Source of the DNA: Gammaproteobacteria bacterium
GTDB lineage: Bacteria > Pseudomonadota > Gammaproteobacteria > Steroidobacterales > Steroidobacteraceae
DNA: 64,000 nt
Assembly (NCBI GenBank): GCA_027366635.1
Contig: DAHXNE010000025.1
Span: 1-64,000, forward strand
Reading direction: 5' to 3'
The translations under genes were made by a program, and so were the position numbers. The notes beneath the pieces were generated by a model, which made no database searches, had not been told where the DNA came from, and worked only from the letters and a program-made list of their open reading frames with translations. Position 1 is the first letter of the stretch. Every line of letters starts with the position of its first letter. Shown here piece after piece: positions 53,975 to 64,000 of the stretch.

Positions 53975-55215
53975 AGGGGTGAAGTGTATCCGACCTCATT
54001 GCCGATGCGGCAGAAGAAAGTCTTGAGGTAGCGAGTCTCGGGAATGGCGGGGTGCATGGGATGATCGGGCGACTGGCCGCCGGCCTCGAGGATCTGCGCC
54101 TCGCGGCCGACATGGCGGGCTGCGGCTTGCAGTATTCCGATCAGCGCCTCGGCCGACAGATGGTATGAGCAGGAGCATGAGACCAGCAGCCCATCCTCGG
54201 CGAGCACGCCCATCGCCAACTGATTGAGCTTGCGGTAGGCCGCCTGACCGCGCGGGATGTCCTTCTTGCGCTTGATGAACGCCGGGGGGTCCAGAATCAC
54301 GACGTCGAACCGCTCGCCGCGCTCGCGCAGGGCCGTGAGCGCCTCGAATGCATCGGCGCGCAATGTCTGCAGCTGCAGGCCGTTGTGCTCGGCATTACGC
54401 TTGGCATACGCCAGGGCAGGCTCGGAGGCGTCGACGCAGCAGGCCGAGGCGGCGCCGGCCGCAAGCGCCCTCAATCCCCAGGCGCCGACGTAACTGCAGA
54501 CGTCGAGTACCCGTGCTCGCGGTGGCAGAAAACGTGCCAGTCGCGTCCGATTAGCGCGCTGATCGTAGAACCACCCCGTCTTCTGTCCCGCCTGCAACGG
54601 AGCGAAAAAGTGCAGGCCCGCCTCGGGCACCGTGAGTTCCGCGGGCATCCCGCCAAAGGCCGCGCGGGTCTCCAGCGGCAGCCCTTCCAGAGTCCGGGCA
54701 CCGGAATCGTTTTTCCAGACGAGCGCCGTCGGCGCAAGGCTGTGGCGTATGGCGGCCTCGACCGTCTCGCGTAGTGCCTCCATGCCGGCCGTGGCGATCT
54801 GTCCGACCATGATCTCGCCGTAGCGGTCGAGGACCAGTCCCGGCAGACCGTCCGACTCGCCGAAAACCAACCGATAGTACGGTTCGCCATGCAGACGCTC
54901 GCGCAGCGCCAGGGCGCGCCGCAATCGACTCTCGAACAATGCCTGATCGATGGGCAGGGCCGCCGTGCGGCTCATGATGCGCGCACAGATCAGGGCATGC
55001 GGATTGACATAGGCGTGTCCGAGGAACTCGCCGCGGTAGGACTCGATGCGCGCCGACTCACCGACGGAAAATGCGCGCAGCGGTGTTGCGTCGGCCACCT
55101 CGTTGCTGAACACCCAGGGGTGCCCTGCGGCGATGCGCCGTTCCTCGCCGCGCTTCAGGCGCAGCGTTCCACCGCAGTGGGCGGCGGATTCGGCGACGGC
55201 GGCGGGGGCGGTCAC
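53971..55215 (-). CDS. rlmI: 23S rRNA (cytosine-C5) methyltransferase RlmI-like
   Basis: RlmI methylates C1962 of 23S rRNA in E. coli. The 414-residue protein has an N-terminal PUA domain (LRLKRGEERRIAAGHPWVFSNEV) and a Rossmann methyltransferase domain with KTGWFYDQRANR, DVCSYVGAWGLRALAAGA, ILDPPAFIKRKKD and SCSCSYHLSAE. The start is GTG 55215. It forms an rlmI-lgt-thyA-SET-kup run. In 55216-55538 I see only promoter space. Confidence 0.9.
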   Translation of the reverse strand: MTAPAAVAESAAHCGGTLRLKRGEERRIAAGHPWVFSNEVADATPLRAFSVGESARIESYRGEFLGHAYVNPHALICARIMSRTAALPIDQALFESRLRRALALRERLHGEPYYRLVFGESDGLPGLVLDRYGEIMVGQIATAGMEALRETVEAAIRHSLAPTALVWKNDSGARTLEGLPLETRAAFGGMPAELTVPEAGLHFFAPLQAGQKTGWFYDQRANRTRLARFLPPRARVLDVCSYVGAWGLRALAAGAASACCVDASEPALAYAKRNAEHNGLQLQTLRADAFEALTALRERGERFDVVILDPPAFIKRKKDIPRGQAAYRKLNQLAMGVLAEDGLLVSCSCSYHLSAEALIGILQAAARHVGREAQILEAGGQSPDHPMHPAIPETRYLKTFFCRIGNEVGYTSPL

Positions 55216-55538
55216 GGCAACGGGGGGTATCGGTGAGGGAGCGGGCAGTATACAGGCCGCGGATGCCCGCGCGCGCTATGCTTGGCGGCAGGATTGCGGA
55301 CCGCGGGCGCGCGGGTTTTCGTCCGGCTCTGCCTTCGATCGAGAGTTCGCGTCGCGACGGGCCGTCCCGTCCGCCGCTGCGGTTCCCCGTCACGCCCAGC
55401 CCTAAGAGTGCCGCACGATCTTAGGCGGACTCGGCCAGCGCGGGACGGCGCCGGGTCGGCAGGCCGGAAGGTATCGTTGGGCCCCGGGAGCGGCCGCGCG
55501 CTTGCCGCTCGGTGCCCGGCCCGCTCTAGAGGAGTGTC

Positions 55539-57626
55539 ATGCAAATCCGCCATGTAAATGCCGACGGCTCGCCGCGCTATACCAACCGGCTCGACAGCGA
55601 AACCAGTCCCTATCTGCGCCAGCACGGCCACAATCCGGTGGACTGGTACCCCTGGGGTGAGGCGGCGTTCGCGCGCGCGCGCGAGCTTGACCGTCCGGTG
55701 CATCTGAGCGTCGGCTATGCGGCGTGCCACTGGTGTCACGTGCTCGCTGCCGAGAGCTTCGAGGACGAGACGACGGCGCGCGTGTTGAACGATTCCTTCG
55801 TCAACATCAAGGTGGACCGCGAGGAGCGTCCGGACATCGATCGGATCTACCAGATCGCCCAACAGATGCTGACTCATGGCCCGGGCGGTTGGCCGCTCAC
55901 GATGTTCCTGACACCCGAGCGGGTGCCGTTCTTCGGCGGCACCTATTTCCCGCCCGAGCCGCGCCATGGCTTGCCGGCATTCAGGGAGCTTCTCGAGCGC
56001 GTCGCGCAGTACTATCGGGAGCATCAGGAGTCGCTGCGCGCGCAGGGCGAGGCCCTGGTGGCGGCATTCACCAGCATCGATCCGCCGGCGCCGGCATCGG
56101 ATCTGGTCATCGACGGCGCGCCGCTCGAGCGTGCGCGCGCGGCCCTCGAGCGAAACTTCGATGGGCGCCGGGGCGGGTTCGGCGATGCGCCGAAGTTCCC
56201 GCATCCCGGCTCGATCGACTGCCTGTTGCGCCACTGGCGCCGCAGCGCCGGCCACGAGCAGCCGGATCTGCGCGCGCTGTACATGGCGAGCCTGACGCTC
56301 ACGCGCATGGCCGAGGGCGGCATCCACGATGCGCTCGGCGGGGGGTTCTGCCGTTACTCGGTCGATGCGGAATGGATGATTCCACATTTCGAGAAGATGT
56401 TGTACGACAATGCGTGGCTGCTGAGCGTCTACGCCGACGCCTACGTGGCGAGCGGCGATGCGCTGTATGCCCACATCGCCGGTGACACGGCCGACTGGAT
56501 GCAGCGCGAAATGCAGTCGCCCGAAGGCGGTTTCTACTCCAGTCTCGACGCGGACTCCGACGGTCACGAAGGCGATTTCTACGTCTGGGATCGCGAGCAG
56601 ATCCGCGCGGCGCTTGCACCGCAGGAATATGCGGTGTTTGCGCCGCGTTTCGGGCTCGATCTGCCGCCGAATTTCGCCGGCCGCTGGCATCTGTACGGCG
56701 CGCGCGCGCCGCGCGAGCTCGCCGAGTCGCTCGGCGTATCGGAGCCGCAGCTCGAGACACTGCTGGAGAGCGCACGTGCCAAACTGCTGAAAATGCGGCA
56801 GCGGCGCCCACCTCCGTCGCGCGACCAGAAAGTCCTTACGGCCTGGAACGGGCTCGCGATAGGGGCGCTGGCGCGCGCGGCGCGCGCGCTGGAGCGACCA
56901 CAGTTCGAGGCCGCTGCGACCCGGGCGCTCGAGTTCGTCCGCCGCGCCTTGTGGCGTGACGGCCGGCTGGCGGCCACTTATAGCGACGGACGGGCGCGGC
57001 TGAACGCCTATCTCGATGACTACGTGTTTCTGGCCGACGGAGTCCTCGAGCTGCAGCAGTTGCGCGTGCGGACCGACGAGCTGGCGTTCGCCCGCGAGTT
57101 GATGGAAGTGGTGTTGCGTCACTTCGCCGCGCCCGACGGCGGATTCTTCTTCACCTCCGATGACCACGAGGCGCTGCTGCATCGGCTGAAGACTTTCGCC
57201 GACGAGTCGCTTCCGGCCGGCAATGCGGTGGCCGCGCGCGTGCTGTTGCGATTGGGCTACCTGTTGGGCGAGAGCCGCTATATCGAGGCGGCCGAGCGCA
57301 CCGTGCAGGCGGGTTGGGCGCCTCTGGAGCACCATCCGCATGCGCACACCACGCTGCTCGGGGTGCTGGAGGAGCTGTTGTACCCGCCGGTGATCGTGAT
57401 CCTGCGCGGCGAGCGTACAGCGATCGAGGCGTGGCGCCGCGAGCTCGACCGGGTGTACGCGCCGGGGCGGATGGTAATCAGCGCGAGCGCGGATGCGGCG
57501 GATCTGCCGCCGGCAATCGCCGCAAAGCCCCCGCACGGCCCGGCCGTGGCCTACGTATGCCGCGGCAGCGTCTGTGGCGAGCCGCTCGAGTCCTTTGCCG
57601 CCCTCGCCGAGGCGCTGCGAGCCTAG
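55539..57626 (+). CDS. Thioredoxin-fold YyaL/SSP411 family protein
   Basis: A 695-residue cytosolic protein of the DUF255 (SSP411/SPATA20) family. An N-terminal thioredoxin-like domain with CHWCHV (Cys63 and Cys66) is followed by an (alpha/alpha)6 barrel resembling sugar epimerases ([77 protein letters not shown]). The substrate is not established. AGGAG precedes the ATG. Its last 4 bp overlap the convergent putA. Confidence 0.92.
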   Translation: MQIRHVNADGSPRYTNRLDSETSPYLRQHGHNPVDWYPWGEAAFARARELDRPVHLSVGYAACHWCHVLAAESFEDETTARVLNDSFVNIKVDREERPDIDRIYQIAQQMLTHGPGGWPLTMFLTPERVPFFGGTYFPPEPRHGLPAFRELLERVAQYYREHQESLRAQGEALVAAFTSIDPPAPASDLVIDGAPLERARAALERNFDGRRGGFGDAPKFPHPGSIDCLLRHWRRSAGHEQPDLRALYMASLTLTRMAEGGIHDALGGGFCRYSVDAEWMIPHFEKMLYDNAWLLSVYADAYVASGDALYAHIAGDTADWMQREMQSPEGGFYSSLDADSDGHEGDFYVWDREQIRAALAPQEYAVFAPRFGLDLPPNFAGRWHLYGARAPRELAESLGVSEPQLETLLESARAKLLKMRQRRPPPSRDQKVLTAWNGLAIGALARAARALERPQFEAAATRALEFVRRALWRDGRLAATYSDGRARLNAYLDDYVFLADGVLELQQLRVRTDELAFARELMEVVLRHFAAPDGGFFFTSDDHEALLHRLKTFADESLPAGNAVAARVLLRLGYLLGESRYIEAAERTVQAGWAPLEHHPHAHTTLLGVLEELLYPPVIVILRGERTAIEAWRRELDRVYAPGRMVISASADAADLPPAIAAKPPHGPAVAYVCRGSVCGEPLESFAALAEALRA

Positions 57627-60600
57627 GCCAACAGCTCGACCGTGCCGCCGATGGCCGCGGTGTTGATGCTGAGCGTGCGCTCGGTGGCGAAGCGCTGCAG
57701 GTAGTGTGGTCCGCCGGCTTTCGGTCCGGTGCCGGAGAGTCCTTGGCCGCCGAAGGGCTGGGTGCCGACCACGGCGCCGATCATGTTCCGGTTGACGTAG
57801 GTGTTGCCGGCCGGCAGTGCATGGAACACGTGCTCGGCCAGCGACTCGAGCCGGCTGTGTATGCCGAGCGTCAAGCCGAAGCCGGTGGCGCGGATCGCCT
57901 CCAGTACCCGCGGCAGCTGGTCGGCACGGTAGCGGGCGATGTGCAGGATAGGGCCGAATTCCTCGGTCTTGAGCTGCTCGAGCGCGGTCAGCTCGAACAG
58001 ATGCGGGCCGAAGAAGTGACCGCCCGGGGGGCAATGATCGGTCGGGCAGGCATACAGGAGCTTCGCTGCGTGGCGCATGCGCTCGGCATGGCGGGTGAGT
58101 TTCGCGTGAGCTGCGCCGCTGATCACCGGTCCGATGTCGGTGGCGGGGTCAGCGGGATCCCCGATCCTCAGGCAGCGCATCGCGCCGATCAGCATCGCGA
58201 TCAAGCGCTCGGCGATCTCTTCCTGCACATACAGCAGCCTCAGCGCCGAGCACCGCTGACCGGCGCTGGTAAAGGCGGAGGTGATCACGTCGTCGACTAC
58301 CTGCTCGGGCAGCGCCGTGCCATCGACGATCATCGCGTTGACGCCGCCGGTCTCGGCGATCAGCGGCACGATGGGCCCGTCGCGTCCCGCCAGCGTACGG
58401 TTGATGGTTGTCGCGGTCGCCGTCGAGCCGGTGAAGGCTACGCCGGCGATTCCCGGGTGGGTGAGGGCGACTTGCCCGAACAGCGGACCGTCCGCCGGAG
58501 TCAGCTGCAGCGCCGTGCGCGGTATGCCGGCCTCGTGCAGCACAGCGACCATGGCATGGGCTACGAGGGGTGTCGCCGGGGCCGGCTTGGCGAGCACGGT
58601 GTTGCCGGCCATCAGTGCGGCGGTGATTTGGCCGCAGAAGATGGCCAGCGGGAAGTTCCAGGGGCTGATGCAGGCAAATACGCCGCGCCCCTGCAGCCAG
58701 AGCTCGTTGCGCTCGCCAACCGGGCCGGGCAGGCGCTGGGGCGTGCCGAACAGCGAACGGCCCTGCTCGGCGTAGTAGCGGCAGAAATCCGTCGCCTCAC
58801 GCACCTCGGCAAGGCTGTCCGGAAGCGTCTTGCCGGCTTCCCGCACCAGCAGGTCGACGAACGCGGCGCGGCGCTGCTCGAGCAACTCCGCGGCGCGTTC
58901 CAGAATTGCGGCGCGCTGCGCCGCCGGCTGCCGATCCCAGGCCGGCTGAGCCCGGACCGCGGCCTCCAGGGCCGCGCGGATCTGCGCTTCGCCGGCGTCG
59001 CGGCTGAGGCCCACGGTCTCGCCATTGGTTGGCGAGACGACTGGCGTGTCCGCAGCTGCCTCGGCGGCACCGGCGAGGATCGGGCCGCCGGCCAGGCGAC
59101 GGCTGCGCGCCGCGCTGAGATCGGCCAGCAGCGCCGCGATCTCGGTCGGGTTGCCGAGGTCCATGCCTCGGGAGTTGGCGCGTGCGCCGTATAGATGCGG
59201 CGGCTCGCGAACGCCGTGCTGCGTCTCGATGCCCTCAGGAATGATTGGTCCCACGACCTGCTCCACGGCAATGTGTTTGTCGAGGAAGTGATGTACGAAC
59301 GAAGTATTGGCGCCGTTTTCGAGCAGCCGCCGAACGAGGTACGGCAGCAGGTCCTGATGCGTGCCCACGGGCGCGTACACGCGCACGGGCGGCAGCCCCG
59401 GCCGCTCGGCGCGCACCACGGCGTACAGCGCCTGACCCATGCCGTGCAGCCTTTGAAACTCGTAGTGCGCGCCGCGCGGGGCAAGCGCCACCACTGAGGC
59501 AATGGTCAGCGCGTTATGGGTGGCGAACTGCGGATACAGGACGTCCCCGGCGGCGAACAACCGCTGTGCACACACCACGTAGTTTGCGTCCGTCGCCGCC
59601 TTGGCGGTGTACACCGGGAAGCTCCTCAGGCCCCGCTCCTGGGCGCGCTTGATCTCGGTGTCCCAATACGCGCCCTTGACCAGGCGCACGCTCATACGCC
59701 GGCCTGTCTCGCGCGCCAGCGCGGCCGACCACTCGATGGCGAGCGGTGCGCGCCGCCCGTAGGCCTGCACCGCCAGTCCGAGCCCCTCCCACTCGCGCGT
59801 CTGCGCATCGCGGGCCAGCGCCTCGATGACATCGAGCGACAGGTCGAGCCGATCGGCTTCCTCCGCATCGACGGTGAGCGGGATGCCGGCGCGGCAGGCG
59901 CAACGGGCCAGCTCGACGGCGCTGGGGACCAGACGTTCCAGGACCCTCGGCCGCTGCAGGAGTTGATAGCGCGGCTCGAGCGCCGAGAGCTTGACCGAGA
60001 TGCCGGACCGCGTGTGCACGGGACCGGCCGGCTGGCGGCCGAGGGCCTCGATGGCGGCGCGATAGGCCTCGAAGTGCCGCTGGGCGTCTGCTTCGGTTCG
60101 GGCCCCTTCGCCGAGCATATCGAACGAGCACAGGGCGAGCTCTGCCCGCCTCGCGCCTCGCGCCAAAGCGGCGTCGATGGAATCCCCGACGATGAACGCA
60201 TGGCCCATCAGCCGCATGGCCCGGCGCATGATCCGCCGCGTCGGCGCTGCAAGCGGATGACGGCGCGTGGTGGGCGAGCCGAGCAACGCGTGTGGATCCG
60301 GCAGCAAAGTCGCTGCGGCGCGGAGCAGGCTGAGACCGAGACGTACCTGGAGGCTCGCGCCGGTCCCACGGGCGCGCAGTCCGGCGAGCCGCTCGGCGAT
60401 GAGCCGATCGGCGCTGAGGGCATCGGGCGTGCGCAGCAGTGCCTCGGCCAGACTCATCAGCGCCTTGCCTTCGGCGCTGTCCAGGCTGAACTGGGCCAGC
60501 AGCGACTCGACCGGCGAGCCGGGCCGGGCGTGTGCGCGAGCCGTGTGGACCCAGGCGATGGCTTGAGCGCGCGCGGCGCGCAACGATGCCTCGACGCTGA

Positions 60601-60730
60601 GCAGGGTCTCGCGCAGCGCGGCGACCGCCGGTCCTTCCGGTCGCAGGGTTGCCTCCCGGATGTGCTCACGCAAGGTATGCAGCGCATTCGGGTCCTGTGG
60701 GGAGACCCGTGGGGCGAGCATCGAGGCCAT
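57623..60730 (-). CDS. putA: Bifunctional proline dehydrogenase / glutamate-semialdehyde dehydrogenase
   Basis: PutA oxidises proline to glutamate in two steps, passing electrons to quinone. The 1035-residue protein has an alpha-helical N-terminus, the FAD proline dehydrogenase barrel (about 150-470; [39 protein letters not shown]) and the aldehyde dehydrogenase (about 520-1030; [26 protein letters not shown], catalytic Cys in [31 protein letters not shown]). It lacks the ribbon-helix-helix domain of long PutA, so control is probably by the divergent Lrp protein. Confidence 0.96.
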   Translation of the reverse strand: MASMLAPRVSPQDPNALHTLREHIREATLRPEGPAVAALRETLLSVEASLRAARAQAIAWVHTARAHARPGSPVESLLAQFSLDSAEGKALMSLAEALLRTPDALSADRLIAERLAGLRARGTGASLQVRLGLSLLRAAATLLPDPHALLGSPTTRRHPLAAPTRRIMRRAMRLMGHAFIVGDSIDAALARGARRAELALCSFDMLGEGARTEADAQRHFEAYRAAIEALGRQPAGPVHTRSGISVKLSALEPRYQLLQRPRVLERLVPSAVELARCACRAGIPLTVDAEEADRLDLSLDVIEALARDAQTREWEGLGLAVQAYGRRAPLAIEWSAALARETGRRMSVRLVKGAYWDTEIKRAQERGLRSFPVYTAKAATDANYVVCAQRLFAAGDVLYPQFATHNALTIASVVALAPRGAHYEFQRLHGMGQALYAVVRAERPGLPPVRVYAPVGTHQDLLPYLVRRLLENGANTSFVHHFLDKHIAVEQVVGPIIPEGIETQHGVREPPHLYGARANSRGMDLGNPTEIAALLADLSAARSRRLAGGPILAGAAEAAADTPVVSPTNGETVGLSRDAGEAQIRAALEAAVRAQPAWDRQPAAQRAAILERAAELLEQRRAAFVDLLVREAGKTLPDSLAEVREATDFCRYYAEQGRSLFGTPQRLPGPVGERNELWLQGRGVFACISPWNFPLAIFCGQITAALMAGNTVLAKPAPATPLVAHAMVAVLHEAGIPRTALQLTPADGPLFGQVALTHPGIAGVAFTGSTATATTINRTLAGRDGPIVPLIAETGGVNAMIVDGTALPEQVVDDVITSAFTSAGQRCSALRLLYVQEEIAERLIAMLIGAMRCLRIGDPADPATDIGPVISGAAHAKLTRHAERMRHAAKLLYACPTDHCPPGGHFFGPHLFELTALEQLKTEEFGPILHIARYRADQLPRVLEAIRATGFGLTLGIHSRLESLAEHVFHALPAGNTYVNRNMIGAVVGTQPFGGQGLSGTGPKAGGPHYLQRFATERTLSINTAAIGGTVELLA

Positions 60731-60828
60731 TTCAGGTGTCGCTCAATCAGAGATATATGCTTATCGTATCCCTCGATATAGAGAATAAAGTCAGGTTTTT
60801 GCGCTAATGGTAGTAATATCAACTACTA

Positions 60829-61362
60829 ATGAGGCAAAAAACAGTATCCAGAGGATCTGGGTCTCCGGATCGGATCGATCGCAAGCTGCTGGTGCGGTTG
60901 CAGCAGGACGGGCGTCTGCCGGCGTCCCAGCTGGCCCGGGAAGTGAATCTCACGCTGACCCCGACCCTCGAGCGCATTCGCCGCCTCGAGGCCGAGGGCT
61001 TCATTACCGGCTATTTCGCGCGCCTGAACGCGAGGCGCCTGGGCCTCGGCCTGCTGGTGTACGTGGAGGTGACGCTCGACCGCACCACGCCAGAGGCATT
61101 CGAGCGCTTCAAGGAAATGGTGGCTGCCGAAGACGAAATCATGGAATGCCACATGGTGGCCGGTGGATTCGACTACTTGCTGAAGGTGCGCGTGAAGGAC
61201 ATGGAGCGCTACCGCACGCTGCTCGGGGAGACCATCGCCGGTATCCGCGGCGTGCAGCAGACGCACAGCTATTTCGTGATGGAAGAAGTGAAGTCTACCC
61301 ACCGCATCGGCATTCCCGAGTCGGCGCCGCCCGCGCAGAGCACCGGCGGGCCGCAGCGCTGA
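60829..61362 (+). CDS. Lrp/AsnC family regulator, likely proline-responsive
   Basis: A 177-residue regulator with an N-terminal winged helix (DRIDRKLLVRLQQDGRLPASQLAREVNLTLTPTLERIRRLEAEGFITGY) and a C-terminal RAM ligand domain (VEVTLDRTTPEAFERFKEMVAAEDEIMECHMVAGGFDYLLKV). It is divergent from putA with 98 bp between starts, the classic arrangement of PutR-type activators. TAATAT lies 9 nt before the ATG with no clear Shine-Dalgarno sequence. An AT-rich stretch at 60760-60825 is a likely binding site. Confidence 0.92.
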   Translation: MRQKTVSRGSGSPDRIDRKLLVRLQQDGRLPASQLAREVNLTLTPTLERIRRLEAEGFITGYFARLNARRLGLGLLVYVEVTLDRTTPEAFERFKEMVAAEDEIMECHMVAGGFDYLLKVRVKDMERYRTLLGETIAGIRGVQQTHSYFVMEEVKSTHRIGIPESAPPAQSTGGPQR

Positions 61363-61457
61363 AGGTCGCCTCCCGCAGTGCTTCAGGCGGTGGCCGCGGG
61401 CACCGCGATCGATGCGCATCGCGCTGCGCGGGTACTCGCCGGCGCCTCGCGGCGGCG

Positions 61458-63215
61458 TCAGGGCGCGGCGCTGACCTGTGGGAGCTCCCTTTCCAGCAGC
61501 GTGATGGCGCGACGCCGGGCCGCTTCGGCATCGATGCGACCGGCAGCCACGTCGGCCACCAGCCGTGCGTGCTCGCGGTGGCGCAGGCCGATGATCGCCA
61601 TGCCCAGATGATGGGCCACGTTGGCGAGCGCCGCGCGAATCTCCGGTGCGAATTGCTCGCCGTCGCGTGGCCGGCAGACCAACGTCCCGAGGACGGATTC
61701 CGCCACGGTCATCGGCAGGGCGAGTCCTTCGGCGCCGAGACCGGAGGATCGCCCGGCAAGCGGTGCCGTCTCGTGCGTGGCGCGCAGCGCCACGAACACC
61801 GGATCATCCGCGTCGAGCGCCTCGGGCCAGGGCCCGCCGTAGGCGGCGCCGCGCCGGTACGTGCTGCCGGCGCGCTCGTAGATCGCCACCGCGGCGCAAT
61901 GCGGCTGCAACCGCTCGACGGTCATCGCGAGCAGGTGCGCCTCGCGCTCGACGAACGGACATTCGCGCGCTAGGCGCTCGAGCGCGAGCAGCGCAAAGCG
62001 CTGGCTGCGGAAGAAGATCTGCTCGATCCAGTCCTCCAGTCGCCGGTGCAGGGGGCTCAGCACCATGGCCAGCACGAGTGCGGCAAGTGCCTGCAGCGCC
62101 CAGCCGATTTTGTCGCTTACCGCGAACTGATGCAGCGTCTCCTCGAGGATCGAGAACGCACCGAACACCAGGGCCGTGAGCAGACCAAACACCAGCGCCC
62201 GGTCGATCACGAATCCGACATCGATCAGACGCGTACGCAGCACGGCATAGAGGTAGCCGCCCAGCGCGACTCCCTGGGCGACCACGACCGCTTGTACGAC
62301 ATAGGGGTGGCGCGCGGCATTTATCAGGAGGAACACGGTGACGGTGATGCCGAGCAGCGCGGTGCTCCAGAGAATCCAGCGGATGCGCAGCCGCTCCTGG
62401 TGTGCCGCCCGGCGGTACCCAACGATCAGCACGAGCAGCGTCAGGGCAAAAATCGTCAGTGCGGACACGGACGGCAGAACACTCGTCAAGACGGGCAGAA
62501 CGTTCATGCCGCTCAGCATGAGCGGAATATCGTGAACCTCGAAGAGCAGGACTATCAGGCAGACCAGCGCGGCGCAAACGATGCGCGTCGCGCGCCGCAG
62601 TCGCGGTGGCAGACTCTCGCCGGCGAGTGCATCGGCGAGGATGAACAGCGCCGGCAGCTCGATCAGAAATTCGGTGAGTGCGCGCGCCTGATGCAGCACG
62701 AAGAGCCAGGGAAGCGGCGCGGGCGACTCGATCACGCCTTTCTTCAGCAGCGCAGCGAAAAATATCGCCGCCAGCGACCAGGCCGCCCAGTCCCGCCCGC
62801 GCCACAGCGTCAGGACGGTGATCGTGAGCATCACGATCATGAATATGGCGAATTGCACCTGCGCGATCGGCGGTACGACGTCCGGGCGTGCTCGCAGTGT
62901 CACCTGCAGTTGGCGACCGCTGCGCTCGAGCGGGATCTGTACGCGAGTTCCCGGGGGCACATCGGGGCTTTGCAGCAGCAGCACCCGCAGCGCCGGGCTC
63001 AGCTGCGCGAGGGCAATGACATCCCCGGTCTGCAGGCCTGCCGGTAGCGGTTTGCCGCTGCTCGGCTCGACGCGGTACCGGTCGGCGCGGATATGCGCCA
63101 GCTGCACCGCGATGTCCGATCCCGGAATCACTCCGAACGCGTTGAGCGTGGCGGATACCGTAAAGCCCAGTGCCAGCAGGCTCAGTACCAGGCGTAAACC
63201 AAACGCGCGTGTCAT
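61458..63215 (-). CDS. Multipass membrane protein with C-terminal GAF domain, no kinase
   Basis: A 585-residue protein. One N-terminal helix (about 8-28) precedes a periplasmic region (about 35-108) with a PDZ-like look (LPAGLQTGDVIALAQL). About eight further helices span residues 115-385. A cytosolic GAF domain follows (about 415-555; ALLALERLARECPFVEREAHLLAM to LANVAHHLGMAIIG). The N-terminal part resembles membrane sensor histidine kinases, yet no HisKA/HATPase or output domain follows; the protein ends 38 residues after GAF. The ATG at 63215 is preferred over far-upstream starts. It may be a truncated sensor or a signal partner for a kinase elsewhere. Confidence 0.75.
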   Translation of the reverse strand: MTRAFGLRLVLSLLALGFTVSATLNAFGVIPGSDIAVQLAHIRADRYRVEPSSGKPLPAGLQTGDVIALAQLSPALRVLLLQSPDVPPGTRVQIPLERSGRQLQVTLRARPDVVPPIAQVQFAIFMIVMLTITVLTLWRGRDWAAWSLAAIFFAALLKKGVIESPAPLPWLFVLHQARALTEFLIELPALFILADALAGESLPPRLRRATRIVCAALVCLIVLLFEVHDIPLMLSGMNVLPVLTSVLPSVSALTIFALTLLVLIVGYRRAAHQERLRIRWILWSTALLGITVTVFLLINAARHPYVVQAVVVAQGVALGGYLYAVLRTRLIDVGFVIDRALVFGLLTALVFGAFSILEETLHQFAVSDKIGWALQALAALVLAMVLSPLHRRLEDWIEQIFFRSQRFALLALERLARECPFVEREAHLLAMTVERLQPHCAAVAIYERAGSTYRRGAAYGGPWPEALDADDPVFVALRATHETAPLAGRSSGLGAEGLALPMTVAESVLGTLVCRPRDGEQFAPEIRAALANVAHHLGMAIIGLRHREHARLVADVAAGRIDAEAARRRAITLLERELPQVSAAP

Positions 63216-63304
63216 GACGAGCTCCGCCGTCCCCAGCCGGTAGGCTGCGCGCGCCAGTGTATGGAAATCTCGGCGGCTGCGGAAGTTTTGCGCGGTACGC
63301 GCCT

Positions 63305-63814
63305 TCAGCGCTCGAGCAGCGAGCCGCAGCGCCTGCAGGTGCGCGCCGCACGATTGGCGTAGAAGCGCTCGAACACCGGCGGCAGTTGCGTCTCGATATC
63401 GGTCAGCTCGATGAACGTCTCGTGCAGCAGCGCCGCGCAGTCCGGACAGTACCACTGAAACCCGTCGCGCTCGCCACTGCGGCGCGGCCGCTCGACCACG
63501 AGGCCCACCGTTCCGGCTGGCCGCTGCGGCGAGTGCGGCACGAGCGCCGGCAGCAGCAGCATCTCCCCGGCGCCGATCGCCACGTCAACCGCGCGGCCCG
63601 ACTGCATCGTCTTCAGCACTATCTCGCCCTCGAGCTGATAGAACAGCTCCTGACCCGGATCGACGTGATAGTCCTGACGGGCGTTGGGGCCGCCCACCAC
63701 CATGATGATGAAATCCCCGTCGGCGAACACGCGACGGTTGCCGACCGGCGGTCGCAGCAGGTGGCGGTTCGCCTCGATCCACTGCGGGAAGTTCAGCGGC
63801 TTGAGCGTGTCCAC
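63305..63814 (-). CDS. nbaC: 3-hydroxyanthranilate 3,4-dioxygenase
   Basis: The enzyme opens 3-hydroxyanthranilate in the kynurenine route from tryptophan to NAD or catabolism. The 169-residue cupin has the catalytic iron ligands His50, Glu56 and His94 ([22 protein letters not shown]) and a second rubredoxin-like site with CPDC (123-126) and CRRC (160-163). GTG 63814 has GAGGAGA 7 nt upstream. It starts 11 bp after the apaH stop. Other kynurenine genes are not in the window. Confidence 0.93.
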   Translation of the reverse strand: MDTLKPLNFPQWIEANRHLLRPPVGNRRVFADGDFIIMVVGGPNARQDYHVDPGQELFYQLEGEIVLKTMQSGRAVDVAIGAGEMLLLPALVPHSPQRPAGTVGLVVERPRRSGERDGFQWYCPDCAALLHETFIELTDIETQLPPVFERFYANRAARTCRRCGSLLER

Positions 63815-63825
63815 GGCCGGTCTCC

Positions 63826-64000
63826 TCAGGTTTTGATGGACTGATAGCCGCAAGAGGGCACGGCAGTGGTGACGCCGGTGTCGAGATCCAAGGCCGTCAG
63901 CGCGCCGCCCCAGACGCACCCGGTGTCTATTTCCGCCACGTCTGCCCGCAGCGTCAGGCCGATCGCCGACCAGTGCCCGCAGACCACGCGCAGTCCCCCC
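63826..64000 (-). CDS. apaH: Bis(5'-nucleosyl)-tetraphosphatase ApaH, 3' end only
   Basis: The window ends inside this gene; only the last 57 codons are visible. They read [17 protein letters not shown], then [20 protein letters not shown], matching the C-terminus of symmetrical Ap4A hydrolase (GHW and DTGCVWGG motifs). ApaH splits Ap4A into two ADP and also removes Np4 caps from RNA. The stop lies 11 bp before nbaC, so the two genes are probably co-transcribed. Confidence 0.88.
   Translation of the reverse strand, partial: GGLRVVCGHWSAIGLTLRADVAEIDTGCVWGGALTALDLDTGVTTAVPSCGYQSIKT

Noticed and set aside
55212-58034. A 940-codon open frame on the - strand
   Set aside because: It lies opposite the YyaL-like gene, which has clear motifs; this frame has none.
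57314-59194. A 626-codon open frame on the + strand
   Set aside because: It is antisense to putA, with GC-driven openness and no recognisable domain.

Overview
The window is a dense, GC-rich bacterial chromosome segment of housekeeping genes on both strands. Gene content and order point to a gammaproteobacterium, probably in or near the Xanthomonadales / Nevskiales / Steroidobacterales (inference). The order rpiA - fau - 6S RNA - zapA - (zapB-like) - ygfB - pepP - ubiH - ubiI - gcvT-gcvH-gcvP follows the Escherichia coli block, with phhB and ispG inserted and gcvP split in two. Also typical are rplM-rpsI beside coq7 and a Crp/Vfr/Clp regulator.

Layout. 1-5 kb: greB, a small conserved-looking ORF, an L,D-transpeptidase, an orphan contractile-tail sheath protein and a small alpha/beta hydrolase. 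5-14.5 kb: plsB, a GspA/ExeA-type ATPase with an FHA domain, purE-purK, yjgA/darP, pmbA and a cardiolipin-synthase-like phospholipase D. 14.5-15.4 kb: a tRNA-Gln(CTG) locus with a near-perfect 96-bp direct repeat and a decayed second tRNA-Gln. 15.4-22.5 kb: rpsI-rplM, coq7, crp, rpe-purC, djlA, a YihY/BrkB membrane protein and rpiA. 22.5-30.5 kb: a tiny Lys/Ala peptide gene in its own transcription unit, fau, 6S RNA, zapA, ygfB, pepP-ubiH-ubiI, phhB and ispG. 30.6-35.5 kb: a tandem glycine riboswitch and the complete gcvT-H-PA-PB set. 35.5-45 kb: a double-trypsin/PDZ secreted protease, a Sua5-type tRNA t6A synthase, an ornithine decarboxylase, a DUF3014 protein, def, yebC, a fatty-acid desaturase and a porin. 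45-55 kb: motA-motB, an aromatic/aspartate aminotransferase, folA, kup, a SET-domain methyltransferase, thyA, lgt and rlmI. 55-64 kb: a YyaL/SSP411-like thioredoxin-fold protein, putA with a divergent Lrp regulator, a membrane GAF protein without a kinase, 3-hydroxyanthranilate dioxygenase and the 3' end of apaH.

How the genes work together. The one-carbon and folate theme is strong: glycine cleavage, fau, folA, thyA, purE/K/C and formyl-Met removal by def. Ubiquinone hydroxylation is represented by coq7, ubiH and a ubiI-like gene. Cell-envelope work is covered by ldt, plsB, cls, lgt and the desaturase.

There is no prophage, insertion sequence, CRISPR array or recognisable defence island. 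The least-explained signals are small. (i) A two-copy, about 140-bp intergenic element has three conserved hairpins with compensatory changes. (ii) A second two-copy intergenic repeat abuts the stop codons of motB and folA and carries a CsrA/RsmA-type motif. (iii) A roughly 170-nt transcription unit encodes a 17-residue Lys/Ala peptide. (iv) Many genes have a TAnnnT box 6-9 nt before the start codon and no Shine-Dalgarno sequence, suggesting leaderless transcripts. (v) A tail sheath protein stands alone. I did not find an obvious new multi-gene system.
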